This document shows, piece after piece, positions 46,882 through 58,402 of a stretch of DNA of 64,000 nt. Within the stretch, counting starts at the first letter, position 1, and every line of letters starts with the position of its first letter. The notes below the pieces were generated by a model, which saw only the letters and a program-made list of their open reading frames with translations, did no database searches and had not been told where the DNA came from. This DNA comes from Cheiracanthium punctorium. Lineage: Eukaryota; Arthropoda; Arachnida; Araneae; Cheiracanthiidae. The DNA lies in assembly GCA_038373885.1 (NCBI GenBank), contig JAWZYV010019925.1, forward strand, positions 773,001 through 837,000, in the 5' to 3' direction. The translations under genes were made by a program, and so were the position numbers.

Positions 46882-47496
46882 GTTTAAACGATACATTCGC
46901 TTGAGCTCAAATTAGGTATATATGTTATAAACCACCATCATAAGACCGGTATTGATTTTGGTATGCATAGGACTTAATAGTTTTCCTACAGGGCTACGAC
47001 AAAGATTTCTTTTACATTATGGCATATGGGTAGGAATTCTTGAAAGTGCACAAGCGTTTAAACGGCGCATTCGATTGGGCTTCAATTTTGTATATATGTT
47101 TGAATTATTCATCGATTAAAGTTTATTTAAATGCTTGGTAATGATGTTATTCGTAAGTGCTCGGAAAGTCGAGTGGAGTCACTCCAGATTTTTTAACTGT
47201 AATTTGCATTTACCACTAGAACACTATTTTTGAGAATATTGCATTTAGCATAATTTAATCAAATATAAAAAAAAAATCTCAAGAAGGATTATTATAATGT
47301 AATTCAAACTAAATAATGAAACACACCATTAGTTGATTAAGTATTTAATTTAACCATGATTTTTGTCATATCAATGCCGATTTTCAGCTGAGATTTTTCG
47401 AGAGTGCTTCCCCCTTGTCCTCAATGTATATCTCCCAATGGCCTCAATGTCATTGCAATAATAATTAAGATGAACCACAAGAAATAAAATACTTAC

Positions 47497-47692
47497 TAAT
47501 GACTCTGTAAGGCCTCCAACACTTACAACAAACCCCAGCAAGAGGTTATGTGTATAGACAGGAAAATTTAAGACTTTGACAAAATGATGGAATGTATCAC
47601 CAGGAGATGCCCAATTAATTTCATCACATATTTCAGGGGAGAAAATATCAAGAAGCTCTTCATGGTGAGGAATGTGCGAGATTTTCGGAACA
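47497..47692 (-). CDS. TBCD: TBCD exon between two large introns
   Basis: Acceptor tcaatttcag, donor TCATTA|GTAAGT. One nucleotide completes the split codon and 65 codons follow, encoding VPKISHIPHHEELLDIF, then DEINWASPGDTFHHFVKVLN and NLLLGFVVSVGGLTESL. These match the PHVPHRGELEKLFP, VNWSAP and LLGLVVSLGGLTEST blocks of human TBCD. It is an isolated 196-nt exon with 15.2 kb of repeats on one side and 6.1 kb on the other, and gene predictors that rely on ORF length will probably miss it. Confidence 0.93.
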
Positions 47693-48113
47693 CTGAAATT
47701 GATGTGAAATATATGAGTAAATAAAAAATACTCTTATCACGTCCCTAAAAATGTAGTTTATATTAATGCAGGAGGGTAGGAAGTCAACTCATAAGCTGAG
47801 GACCACAGGTAAAGACAGTGCTGAAATGGAGGTACCCTATACACTTGAGTACAAGCCGACTCAATTATAAGCTGAATCTATAACTTTACTTACAAAGATT
47901 GGCTGAAAATCAATCACTCAGTCATACAGTTTATTTTAATTGTTTTGCGCTTCAGAAATTTCAAATGACAAAGCAGTAAAGTGCATTCTAGTTATTTGGG
48001 AGACATTGGGACAAAAGCAATATGGGCCAGTTAATTCTTTTAAGCAGCTTGATTCTTGACAGAAAAATATACAAAAATGGCAGACATCTTGGTAAAGTTT
48101 TTTTTTTTTTTTT

Positions 48114-49494
48114 CTAACTAGGGGGCAAGGCCCCTAGACTCGCTACGCTTGCTTTTTGAATGAGGAATTCGGCTCCTAATGAGTCTTATTCGTAAAAAAT
48201 GCATAATTTTAACAGACAAAACCCAAAGATTGGATCAGATAGAATGTTACCGAGCTACACAATGCTTGGTTCTTGCACACAAAATTTTAAACATCATACT
48301 ACTTTTAATTATGTAAAACCTACAGAGCACCTTGAGTATTTGCCACGCATGGTGATTTTTCATAATTTGGCAACTTACGTATATGTATAGTTAGTAATTA
48401 GTTCTAAGAAAACAGTACTTCATACGATTTCTTGGCTAAAAACTACGGAAGCTTGCCACCAATGGCAACTTGGTACTTGCGTATTATTCCGGCGATCATT
48501 CCTGCCAAACTATTTTTTCGTCAAATTGTTTGTTGTTAATTGTATTCAAAACCATTATTAATTTCATGTGCCTGGCATTTATCTTGGCGAATCGCTGGAA
48601 TAATACATAACTACTGGAGACTTTTCATTATTTGGTGATTTACACATGCTCATAAACGATAATTACTGCTCATGTAAGGTTACCGGGAAAACTGTTATAC
48701 ATATACATTATCCTTTGCAGATTGGCGTATTTAGTATCACGAAATATGTCATCTTGCTGCGCTCGCAAATACCCAAGTTGTACTATAACTTGTATAATGG
48801 CATAATTAACGTCACCAAATATTTCTACTGGCAGCAAACACCCAAGCTAAACCTAACCGGCATTACTATAATCTGCATTTTAATTACTTTTCATTTTCAA
48901 GATACTGGGTGCTAACATTTGGAACATGCGGTTTAAATGCATCCTGCTTGGAGAGATATCCATTTGCCAGATTGTACCTGATGCCAAAATGGCGCTTTTT
49001 AAATCAGTTGTAATTTGTTATTCTGTTTCGGAAAAATGAATAATCGGTAATTCTGAACTCCTGTTATCTAAGAACTTATTTGAAAATCGCCAACTTTGCA
49101 TACCACACTTTGACTTATTTATTTTTCACATACTTTTTAATTTGGCATAAAATTGGTGTATTTCTACTTCGTATTTGTCACTTTCGTGTGATTCTACATA
49201 CTTGGAATTGCTTTCTTGCAAAGCATGAATGATTTTATGCTGGTGAAAATTGGCAAATCTGGCAACCATGATGCTTATTTTTTCAGTTTTTTATTAATAT
49301 CTTCTAAAATAATTTGAATTTCGAAATTTAAGTCAGTTTATCGGATTCCTCGGAATTTTTCAAATCCATGGACACCTTAGTCGAAACTCAAATTCCTACG
49401 GTTTAGGAGGAGATAGCCAAACAAGCTCTTGACAGCAGCAGCGTACGTTGCTTTTTATAAGGGGGCAAGAGAGACACGGCTACTCTTGCCCCCT
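48114..49494 (-). other. distinct block bordered by G/C hairpins
   Basis: The left border contains CTAGGGGGCAAGGCCCCTAG (48119-48138), whose complement looks like a Helitron-type 3' hairpin followed by CTAG-T. The right border holds a 12-bp-stem hairpin GGGGGCAAGAG...CTCTTGCCCCC (about 49459-49493). Between them TTGGCAA/TTGCCAA motifs are frequent. Two + strand open frames (48199-48390 and 48646-48915) match nothing I know. Confidence 0.35.
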
Positions 49495-50654
49495 TCATCT
49501 CTCAAGAAATTGGCCAAGCTTTCTTCTGCACTTCCCACCCACTGAGTTGCTAGGGATGGGAGTTAAACCTGCATTCAATATTTAAAATGAATCGATGAAA
49601 CATTACACATCTCTGGTACAATGCTTCACAATACTAACTGTTCACTTGCCCTAGAAATTTTACTGAATCTGTTATTGCATACATCGAGGCCACAACTATA
49701 AATTAAAAAAAATCCTTAATGCCCAGCATAATTTTCATTTAATCAAATTAAACTTTTATTAGTGCAAGCATTTCCTGAGTAGTAGAGCATTTCTTACAAA
49801 ATGTAAAGCTTACACATACATATATGTATACAGGGTGTCCAGTACTAGTGCTCAATGGCTATTTCCTAAACTGTTATTCAGAGACACCCTGATCCTAGTT
49901 CCAGCTGCAAAAATGCTTTAAATTGTATCCCTATACTATTAAACATGGAATGTATGTATGTATGTCCGAGCAATCTTGAAAATGGCTCTAATGTTTTTTT
50001 TTTTAGAATTTCTTACCTGGGGTTTTTGGGGCCCTGGAAACGATTGTACTAGGTCACGTGACTGAAAAAACATTCTGAACCATTCAAAATGTAAAATTTT
50101 CGTTTTGGACATTAATGCCATCTATTAATCGTTTGGGAAACACAGTTGATGCGATCTTCGTAAAAGGAACACTCAAATAACTTTGGGGTGGATTTAAAAA
50201 ATTGACGTAATCAATATATAATAGTAAAAATTAATTTTGTAAAGAAAGAAAATAAATGGAACTTGATATCCAGTACACGAACAAATATATGCCCACTTAA
50301 GTCCCTTGTCACCCTCTTAACTTTGGAATGACTGCTGCTGTTTTTATAAACGGTGTCTAGGTATAGTAAATTGGATTTGCGCTACCAAAAGAGACTGTTC
50401 ACAGTGCCCCATGGTGGAAAACTATGGAGTTAGCTTTCGTATCTCGAAAACAGTATGAGATAGGGGAAAAAACTCAATACAAGGTAGTAGAGCATTATCA
50501 ATTTAGTTGAAAAGACACCTTATTGACATGGATGTGAAAAACAGAACGGTTAAAACGTGCAATTTGTATTTTGATGATTTCCTATACTGTGACGTCACGA
50601 AATGTGAACAGAAGGAGAAAATGTTATCTTTTGGGCTAAACACGCCACCACAAT

Positions 50655-50725
50655 ATAGCAGAGTGGTATCGCTTGCGATTCCTAGTCCAAAGGACTCTGG
50701 TTCAGGCCCCGAGAGTTCCATCCTT
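50655..50725 (+). repeat. tRNA-like SINE head
   Basis: A perfect A box TAGCAGAGTGGT and a near B box GGTTCAGGCCC 35 bp apart. There is no paired acceptor stem, so I read it as the promoter part of a tRNA-derived SINE rather than a tRNA gene. Confidence 0.45.
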
Positions 50726-50765
50726 GTACTGATCTCAACATCAACTCAATGCAACTTGCACTTAA

Positions 50766-50996
50766 CCCTCTCACTATGCATCCCGCGATTTCTGCGGGGA
50801 TGCATTTTTCCATCTATTTAACTGTACAGAATAGTGCAACTCGCTCTTTTCCCATTCATGGTTTAATTTTGGCTTTCTGTGATGTTTAAATGTTTATTTA
50901 AATGCAGGCTAACAGATGGCATTAGTTGTCCACATTTCTGCAAAATACTCAAGAATTTTTAACCTATTTTGATAAAAGAAATATGCAGCCAGAGGG
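50766..50996 (+). mobile_element. piggyBac-type MITE
   Basis: TTAA at 50762-50765 and 50997-51000, with ends CCCTCTCAC and, inverted, CCCTCTGGC. Just inside the left end is a strong hairpin (ATGCATCCCGC...GCGGGGATGCAT, 50776-50804). Length 231 bp, no ORF. Confidence 0.75.
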
Positions 50997-51149
50997 TTAA
51001 TGCTTGAAATTTTTGCAGTATGCAAATACGTAAGAAACGTCACACCTGTTCACTTGTAACCACTACTATAAAAGGGACATCTTGTTGGGTTTCTACTTTG
51101 TTGAAGGTCATGGCCATGAAGTGATTTTCCAAAGCTGAGTATTGTGAGA

Positions 51150-51529
51150 TGGTTTTACTGTACAGTGAATGTGGACACAAGGCAGGATCAGCAGCAAGGT
51201 TGCACCGGGAATGTTTCCCTGCAGGCTGCATTCTTCTTATCAAACCATCCTATCTGTTGTAAAACATTTAAGGGAAACAGGCTGTGTGACTAGTCAAGCT
51301 CGATCTGGCAGACCAGCTAAGGTAGGACGACGAGTTCAACCAGATGAGGTACTAGCATACGCCCTCGCATACCCGAAATGCAGTACAAGACAGATCAGTG
51401 AACACTGTGGTTTGGAAAATCCTACAAGAATCAGGCGCTTATCCATACCGACCAATGCCTGAGCAGGTTTTACTAGATGGGGATGCCAAGCGATGCTATT
51501 CATGGTGCAACTTTGTTATGAATGAGACA
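51150..51529 (+). pseudogene. DDE transposase (DUF4817-type), N-terminal half
   Basis: Begins MVLLYSECGHKAGSAARLHR. After a frameshift near 51225 it reads SSYQTILSVVKHLRETGCVT, then RSGRPAKVGRRVQPDEVLAY and CSTRQISEHCGL. After a small deletion the third frame gives ILQESGAYPYRPMPEQVLLD and CNFVMNE. These are the HTH and linker of the mariner-like transposases with an N-terminal DUF4817 helix-turn-helix that are abundant in arthropods. It is broken by the hAT inserted at 51530. Confidence 0.85.
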
Positions 51530-52037
51530 CAGGGCTGGGGAGTAGCGTGCTACAAGTAGCGAAACTACAGTAGTCGCTACTTTTTTTAGTAGTTTGTAGT
51601 GTAGCGTGCTACTTTTTTTAAAAAGTAGTTTGTAGTTGTAGCGCGCTACAAAAAATTAGTAGTTTGTAGCGCGTTTTGGAAGCTACTTTTGCCGCGTCAT
51701 CATTTCCGGCGATTGATCTCGTGGTGCAAATTCTCTTTCTTATGACACCAAGCATAGAACTGGAACTAATGCTTGAAAGAATACCCAATCCCTCCCCCGC
51801 CCCTCCCAGGGTGTCTATGTGTGCCCCCCGGGATTCTATGGGGGCACACACCACACGCACACGAGTGAGGGGGGGGGGTTTCCTGCCTGAAGCCTGACCT
51901 TGTACATCTTTTTTCTTTTTATCATTCTCAGTATTATTTGTAGACTCACCAATTGCTATAAAGAGGACACAAAAAAGAAGGAAAGAGAATCCAAAGCTAA
52001 TCATATTTAGATGGGCCTCGGAGTACTGGGTTACTTG

Positions 52038-52485
52038 TAGGCAAAGGCGCACCCACGGAGGGGCTATGGGGGCTAAAGCTCCCCTAAAACTGGAGAGTTA
52101 GATCTGAAAACCTTTAAAAAATTGAAAAATGTCATTAATGAATTAAAACATTTTATTATTAAAATTTATTTTAACTATTTCTAAAATATTTTTTTACCAA
52201 GAAAAAAAAAAGAGACGTTGGTTTTTAAGTAAATACTTACAGTCAGTGTATGAAATACAGTTAAACTATATTACAACATCAGTGAAAAAGTCAGGTATTT
52301 ATTTATGACTCTATAACGAGTTATGCTGATAGTGGCCTTGTGTTCTATGGGAGTGTGATACAGAATATTTTGACATTATAAGGGAATTATTACTATAATC
52401 GAGGTCACTATAACCAAGTTCATCAATATTTGTAGTCTTAGCCCCTCCTAAACTAAAATCTTGGGTGCGCCACTGCTTCGGAGCC
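52038..52485. mobile_element. probable hAT-type MITE
   Basis: Left CAAAGGCGCACCCACGGAGG and right inverted CAGTGGCGCACCCAAGATTT, with GGGGCTAAAGCTCCCC/TTAGCCCCTCC inside each end. No clear target duplication, so the exact borders are tentative. Confidence 0.5.
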
Positions 52486-52619
52486 CCCTTTACTATACCA
52501 TACCAAGCATTTTAACATAGTATTTTCAGAGTCTCATTATCACACGGACAATAGCCTGGAGTCCCTGAAAAATAGAGGCCTCACAAATCTCTCGATTTAT
52601 TATATATTAAATTTATATA

Positions 52620-54124
52620 CACTCATGTCCATAAATTAAGGATAATGAAGTTCAGGCAAAGAAAGAGAAAGAAGCAAAACAAATTTGACTTATTTGTAAA
52701 GTCTATTTATTAAACAAAAAGTAAAGAGCAAAAAAGATGCTATATGTTTGACATAATTAATAAAAATTGCAAGTTTTACTCCCTTGACCAAATTTCAAAA
52801 AAGAACCTATTTACAAAAAACAGTATAACATGGTTAGTAGGATGGTTAATACGGAGTATGTCTCCCGGACGGTGCAATACAGGCCTGACAACGCCTAGGC
52901 ATGCTGAGTATCAAATGATCAATCTGATCTTGGGGAATATTACACCACTCATCAAGCAATGCACTCCGAAGTTCCGGTAGACAGGTGGGAGGGGGTTGAC
53001 GGGCTGCAATTCGTCAGCCAAGCATATCCCACACATGCTCTATTGGATTCAAGTCCGGTGAGTATGCTGGCCAATGCATACGGGTGATATCCTCCGATTG
53101 AAGGCATTTGTCTACAATGTTTGCACGGTGAGGACGGGCGTTGTCATCCATAAACACAAATTCAGCACCCATGGCGCCCCGAAACAAACGTACATGTTGT
53201 TCCAGAATGACATCCCGATAGATGTGGCCTGTCATCGTTACACTCTGAACATGCAGGTCAGTTCTGGAAACAAGAATAATTCCTCCCCAAACGAGCCATC
53301 CTGCATCACCATAACGGTATCTTTCAATGGTGTTCTCTTGGTGGTAACGGGTACCTGGCGCTCTCCAGATGAATGTCCGGCGAGAATCAGACTCCAAACT
53401 AAACCTGGACTCGTCGGAAAACATCACACAAGACCACTGTTGCAGTGTCCACAATGCATGCTCTCTACTCCAGGTTAATCGCAGGCGACAGTGAGTTGCG
53501 GTAAGTGGAACAAATCTGACAGGCCTATGAGCATATAGACCAATGTGCCCTAAGCGTCTGTACACGGTCTGCCTTGAAACTGTCGTACCGGTTGCTGAAG
53601 AGAGCTGATGAGACAGGTCTGATGCTGTACTCCGTCTGTTTCTTTTGGCAGTAACTGCCAAATAGCGGTCCTCATTCGGCGTTGTAACTCGGGGGCGAAC
53701 TGTGCTGTAACGTCTACTCACATTACCATCATCTTGGAATCGTTGCCAAAGCCTGGAGATGACACTCTGGGCGATTCCAAGTTCCTCGGATACTTCCAGC
53801 TGGGTACGTCCACATTCCAGTTGTCCGATAATTCCGCCACGTAAAACATCATCCAAATGCCTCCTTTGTGCCATAACTATGCGGTTTTTGCACTGAAAGA
53901 CTTTCACAGCGCTTGTAAACAATTTTACTTCTTTGCCACCATTCCTTATATACCCCTATCTTACACTCTCGTCATTGTGACGTACCATCCACGCCATCTG
54001 GTGGTTTCCTGTAATTTGCATATTCTTCTTCAAGATGTGTGTGATCATTCCACAGGTGAAATTTTTATTTTAGAGATCAATTTCTGTGTGATTCTGAATT
54101 ATCCTTAATTTATGGACATGAGTG
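52620..54124 (-). mobile_element. Tc1 element, full length
   Basis: 27-bp inverted repeats beginning CACTCATGTCCATAAATTAA, flanked by TA at 52618-52619 and 54125-54126. 1,505 bp with one transposase gene on the minus strand. All parts of an autonomous Tc1 are present apart from a single internal stop codon in the transposase. Confidence 0.95.
52846..53874 (-). pseudogene. Tc1 transposase with one nonsense codon
   Basis: 342-codon frame starting MAQRRHLDDVLRGGIIGQLE. First HTH at 20-45 (QLEVSEELGIAQSVISRLWQ), second near 86-108 (SDLSHQLSSATGTTVSRQTV). Catalytic residues are Asp154 (MFSDESRF), Asp244 (FMDDNARPH) and Glu279 (YSPDLNPIEH); the last two are 34 residues apart, so DD34E. A TGA at 53014-53016 after MLG (residue 286) interrupts the frame, which then continues intact for 55 codons (IAARQPPPTCLPELRS...RHTPY) to TAA. 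The next residues suggest the TGA replaces an Arg codon CGA. I start at MAQRR rather than 16 codons upstream because Tc1 family proteins are ~340 residues. Confidence 0.95.
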
Positions 54125-54386
54125 TATGTTGCAATAATAATTTTTCTTAAACTAAATTTCCTTTATGATATCTATATCATAATTGTGTAACAATAAAAAG
54201 GCTTGGAGACTTATATTTTCCGTTCTTCTAACTCAATGATAATGGTTTCTAAGATTAGATTAATTAGTTATTTAAAGTAGTAATTAAAGGCGTTTTTGAA
54301 AACTTATGGCCGTATGTACTTATCATAAAATATCCATTGGTTAGCATTTATATATATTGTAGTATGTTTTGTGTTTTACTTATTAG

Positions 54387-54387
<1 letters not shown>

Positions 54388-54422
<35 letters not shown>
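54388..54422 (+). repeat. (TA)n microsatellite
   Basis: Uninterrupted TA dinucleotides for about 35 bp. Confidence 0.95.
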
Positions 54423-54425
<3 letters not shown>

Positions 54426-54889
54426 GATGAAGAAAAGAAAATTTTCTGGCAGGCGGAACTTGGTGCACACATACGCTAATAATATAAATGAATTTTTAAA
54501 AAATATTAAAATCAATTTTAAATGCATAGTCTTGTTCTAAATGAGTATAAATACATGAGTAATTTTTAATTCAATTTTAGAATTATTTAAAAATGTTTTA
54601 TTTTTATGCTGGGAAAATAGAAAACAATCAAAAATAAGTTAAATACTTGTAATAGTACAGAGGCCCAAAATAACATCTTGCCCCGGGGCCCCATCTAAGT
54701 ATGATCAGGGTCTGCATATTTTTGACCACTATTGCGTTTTTGCAACATAAAACATTTTCAAAACTTCCAGCATTAAATTTTAAAAAATTACGTACATATA
54801 CTTGAGCAAGATTATATAACCAAGAGTAATTTTTATTTTAATATTTTATCCATTTGTATTATTAACATTATGGACATTAAGTCTGGGAT

Positions 54890-55158
54890 GAGGGCCGGAT
54901 TTAGGGGAGGGCAACCGGAGCTGCAGCTCCAGGTCTTCCACAAGAGAGGAGGCCCCCCCACAATAGACATCTTTACATAAAATTTCCTAACGAATGTCGA
55001 ACTCGGAAATCCAATCCTGGACTTCTAGGTTATGAGTTAACGGCGAACCCACTTCGCCACACTTGTCTTTGAAAAAATTCTTAACTTGTTTGAGAAATAA
55101 TTAGAGGCCACCACTCCTTTGTTGCCCCAGGGCGTCCGCACCTCTAAATCCGGTACTG
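54890..55158. mobile_element. hAT-type MITE containing a tRNA-like sequence
   Basis: Left (G)AGGGCCGGATTTAGGGGAG and right inverted CAGTACCGGATTTAGAGGTG. Perfect 8-bp duplication TCTGGGAT at 54882-54889 and 55159-55166. The interior has a tRNA-like segment at 54998-55060. Confidence 0.82.
54998..55060 (-). repeat. tRNA-Met-like sequence
   Basis: Minus strand: A-box TGGCGAAGTGGG, anticodon-loop-like CTCATAA (CAT anticodon), AGAAGTCCAGG variable region and B-box-like GGATTGGATTTCC, in tRNA order and spacing. No acceptor stem was found, so it is a relic captured by the MITE or a SINE head. Confidence 0.55.
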
Positions 55159-58038
55159 TCTGGGATGTTTATTTCTACAAGGCGTTCAAGTTTAGCGTGC
55201 TAGAAAATTTTCCTGGACCGTCAAAAAATTTGTAATTTTCTTTCTTCTTTAAAACATATAACACAAGGCACTGGTACTCGGGGTAAAAAATGGCATTTCA
55301 ATTTACTGTACTTTGATCAAATCGTGTTCACCATCCAAAAAATGTCTCTCAGTTGATCTATTGATGGACAACAATACAACAATAACTGTTACAGAGGAAA
55401 TTGTTTTATTTTGATTATTATTATTATTATTTCAGTATATATGAATTTTTAATCTATATTATTGGGATATTTGGGGACGCGGGCTTCCCCCCCCCCCTTA
55501 TCAGTGTAATAATCTGGGAACGCCAGAGAGAAATCAGAATCAGAACAGCTTGCATTTGCATTGATGTCTCTAGTCTGACTGAGAGTGTAAAAGAAAAAGT
55601 AGCTGCATTTAACTTCATACTAAGGCAAGGCCAGTTGGCGGATCCAGAGGGGGCACGTGCACTTCCCAAATGAATCAAGTTTAGACCATAAAAATTGATT
55701 TATTTTAAAAAATAATGTATGTAAGGTTTTATTTTTTGAAATATCTATTTCTGTGCATAAAAGTGAGCACTTTTTGCTTTTGAAAAGGAATTTTACATAT
55801 CTTTAAATAGCATGCTTTTGTAACATCATTGATTTTCTTTTTTCTTCTTTTTTTGCACCCCTAAATACAGTGTAGTGTCCACTTGCCCACTGTTGAGTGT
55901 CCAGCATTCCGTGAACTCGATATCCTTCCAAAGCTGGAATGATATATAGTCAGTCCTCGCAATTAGCGAACGCCCCCCCCACCCCACCCCTATCCCCTCT
56001 CACAGAATTCAAAGGAATTGTGTGAGAGGAGATTCTTGAATTCTGTGGGAAGGACTTGCAGGGGGCAATACAGCTTCGTTTTACAACTTCCTGGTTTACA
56101 CCAGCCCAGAAAATTACTGAGAAAGCAATGAAAAGGCTTTCATTGCTTTCATTGCTTTCTTCATTGCTCATTAAGAAAAACTCCAATTATACCCCTTGAA
56201 CCTGAACCTATAATGAATTGTCTACTTTGTTGGTTTATCGTGGGTGGTCTAAATTCGTTCTCAAACGTGAACTGCTCACCCATTTATTGTTGTCTTTTTT
56301 CGGGGGAGTTACGTTGCGTTTAAATTTTCATTTTAACTAGGTTAATGTGACTTGTAAATATATAATTTTGTGAATAGTGTTTAAGTTTCTATATTCTATG
56401 TATGTTTAATTTTATGTTTAAATTTTATTTAATGAATACAATTACCAAAATGGGCCTAAATCAAAAAATCGAAGGTATGTTTAACATGTATATTTTTTTC
56501 TCTTTCTTAAATGTAATATAAAACCAAAAATAATTGAACAGTATGTAAGATATTACAAAAATTAGTTTTATGCGTGATCCCCCCCCCACGAATCTCGATG
56601 AAAGTGAAAGTTTATTTTTGTAATAGTTATAGTATTTTACGATCTCAAAGAAAACAGCAACAAATAAGAATACGAGTTTTGTTTTAAAATATAAGTAACC
56701 ACGGATTATCTAAATACAAATTTAATGATTTTTTGAAAATCGCCTTTTCCCAAAGGGGGACAGTGGGCAAAACGGGTATTTCACAAATTTTTAATATTGA
56801 TTTCATATCTCAAATTAAAAAAACAGACATTCACAGGATTTTTGTTTGAAAATATAAAAAGCAGGAAAAGCGGAAAAAAAATTGGGTGATTCTTCGAAAT
56901 TTACCTTGAGGTGGTGGGGGTCAAAATGAGTTTTTCACATATCCTTCATATCTTACAGGAAAAAAAAAAAAACAGATATTAAGATTTTTTGTTTTAAAAT
57001 GTAACAAAACGGAAAACCTAAAGAAAAATGTAAGGATTTTTTAAAGATTGCCTCCCCAAGGGATGCTGTACTGGGGGAGGTGGGGGGGAGGCAAAATGTT
57101 TTTTACATATATATTTAACATATCCTTTGTATTAAAATACAACAAAAAAGAATATCTAAAAAGAAATTTTAGGAAGGGGAGGGGATAGCAAGTTGGCAAA
57201 ACAAATGAAGCATAAGATTTTTATTTTTATTTTGCTTTAAAATGTAATAAACAAGAACGTCTAAAAAATATTAGGATTTTTTTGTTGTCCTTATGGGGGA
57301 AAGGAGGGAGCCAAAACACGTTTTTCAAATATCCTTCATATCTCAAAGAAAAAAAAAAGCAGATATTCTTTATTTGTTAATGAACTATTTAGATTAGTTA
57401 AAATATGTGTTAATTTTAAAAAAAGTTTTGCTATGTCACTTTCTTCAAACATTCAACTATCAATATACGTCAAAAAATAGTAAGGCTGTCTCAGCCCCCC
57501 CCCAGAATATACATTTTGTATGGCAAAATTATTACATACGTAGCTCTAAACGACACATTTAGTGACGTAAGCTGTCCTCCCTTCGCAAATACATAAATCA
57601 TTAGCTTTTAAAATGAAATGTCGTTAATTTAAATATACAAGTACAACGTTGTGCTCTTACCAAAACATAGGAACTAAATTAATTTGGCAAGCCGTTACGT
57701 GATCTTCCTTCTTGACACAATGACACCCTCAATTATTGAATCGTTTCTTTATACAACTAGTTCCACAAGTGGCGTATGAAGACTTCCTTCAAGGTAGGGG
57801 GGGGGGTTATAGACATAACTTTGTATTAAAATGCATAATATTTAAGCTAAAAAATGAAAATTTATGGGTATTTTGTTAAAAAATCCAATTATTTTTTATT
57901 TATTTATTTGTTTTTAACTTTTTTGGTTCTCATGATTTTTCTCATGCTTTCAGAGCTCACTTTCTCAATTTATTTTTATCATAGAGGTATTAAAACTGAA
58001 TTAGTTTCAACAATACTTCAATAATTAGCAGTAGTTGT

Positions 58039-58402
58039 CAGTAGCGTATATATAGGCTTCCATTTCGAGGGGAGGGGGACGATTCGGTATTTTAAACTTT
58101 ATTGTTCTAAAGTTAAAAGAAATGTTTCAAAATAGCTCCTTTTTAATAATTGCTTTACATTTCTTGAGGGGGCCCGCCGCCCTCCTCAAACACTCCCCTG
58201 GTCATGGGCGCCCATAGGAATTTTTCTAGGGGGGGGGGGGCAAACTTCAAAAAAATTTTCTAGGGGGGGGGGGGGAAATTTCAAACTTTTAACAAATTTA
58301 GTACTGTTTTTGCAATTTTTTTACATCATGAGACAGTAACCTAAATCTCTAGGGGGGGCAAGTGCCCTACCTTGCCCCCCTTTATGGGCGCCCATGCCCC
58401 TG
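58039..58402. mobile_element. hAT-type MITE, outer
   Basis: Begins CAGTAGCGTATATATAGGC, ends CAAACACTCCCCTG after removal of the inner MITE. 8-bp duplication GTAGTTGT at 58031-58038 and 58403-58410. The last six bases of this element form part of the target copied by the inner insertion. Confidence 0.75.
58203..58396. mobile_element. hAT-type MITE, inner
   Basis: CATGGGCGCCCATAGGAATT and, inverted, CATGGGCGCCCATAAAGGGG, with 8-bp duplication CCCCTGGT at 58195-58202 and 58397-58404. Long G-runs inside. Confidence 0.85.

Larger units (their letters stand above)
45711..47110 (-). mobile_element. tandem-repeat/hairpin family, copy 3
   Basis: At least three ~170-bp units with ATTTGATTGAGCTCAAATTG, TATATATGTTATAAACCACC-like and GACAAAGATTTCTTTTACAT blocks (from 45870, 46035 and 46885). 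The left end is a compound hairpin at 45711-45743 (TACTTTCC...GGAAAGTA enclosing ACATGG/CCATGT). Reverse-complemented, the units carry the CATAG-x-x-x-TAATGTA...CCTGTAGAAAAACTAT module of the other copies. Interrupted by the hAT at 46211-46881. Confidence 0.6.
41352..47496 (-). other. TBCD last intron, 6.1 kb
   Basis: Contains two regions of the hairpin/tandem-repeat family (41586-44240 and 45711-47110), the hAT with SINE, and AT-rich repeats at 44870-45310. The segment 44240-44870 shows nothing recognisable. Confidence 0.6.

Noticed and set aside
48199..48915. Two + strand open frames (63 and 89 codons) that could be small genes
   Set aside because: No domain, no splice support and no similarity that I recognise; they lie in a repeat-like block inside an intron of TBCD on the other strand.
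49831..49892. 62-bp hairpin with CAGGGTGTC/GACACCCTG ends
   Set aside because: Very short and TA on one side only; could be a MITE remnant, but the evidence is too slight for a feature.
49928..50121. Another Helitron 5' end (TCCCTATACTATTAAACATG with GTATGTATGTATGT)
   Set aside because: Resembles the starts of the two Helitrons, but no CTAG 3' end with a hairpin was found downstream in the same orientation.
50655..50725. Functional tRNA gene
   Set aside because: A and B boxes are present, but the acceptor and T-arm pairings are not convincing, so a SINE head is more likely.
51618..52052. 144-codon minus-strand open frame
   Set aside because: It crosses hAT subterminal GTAGC repeats and the border of another MITE, and has no protein-like conservation. 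A chance frame.
53074..53478. 134-codon + strand open frame
   Set aside because: Antisense shadow of the Tc1 transposase coding sequence.
55928..55975. pogo-like start CAGTCCTCGCAATTAGCGAAC
   Set aside because: The partner end was not found.
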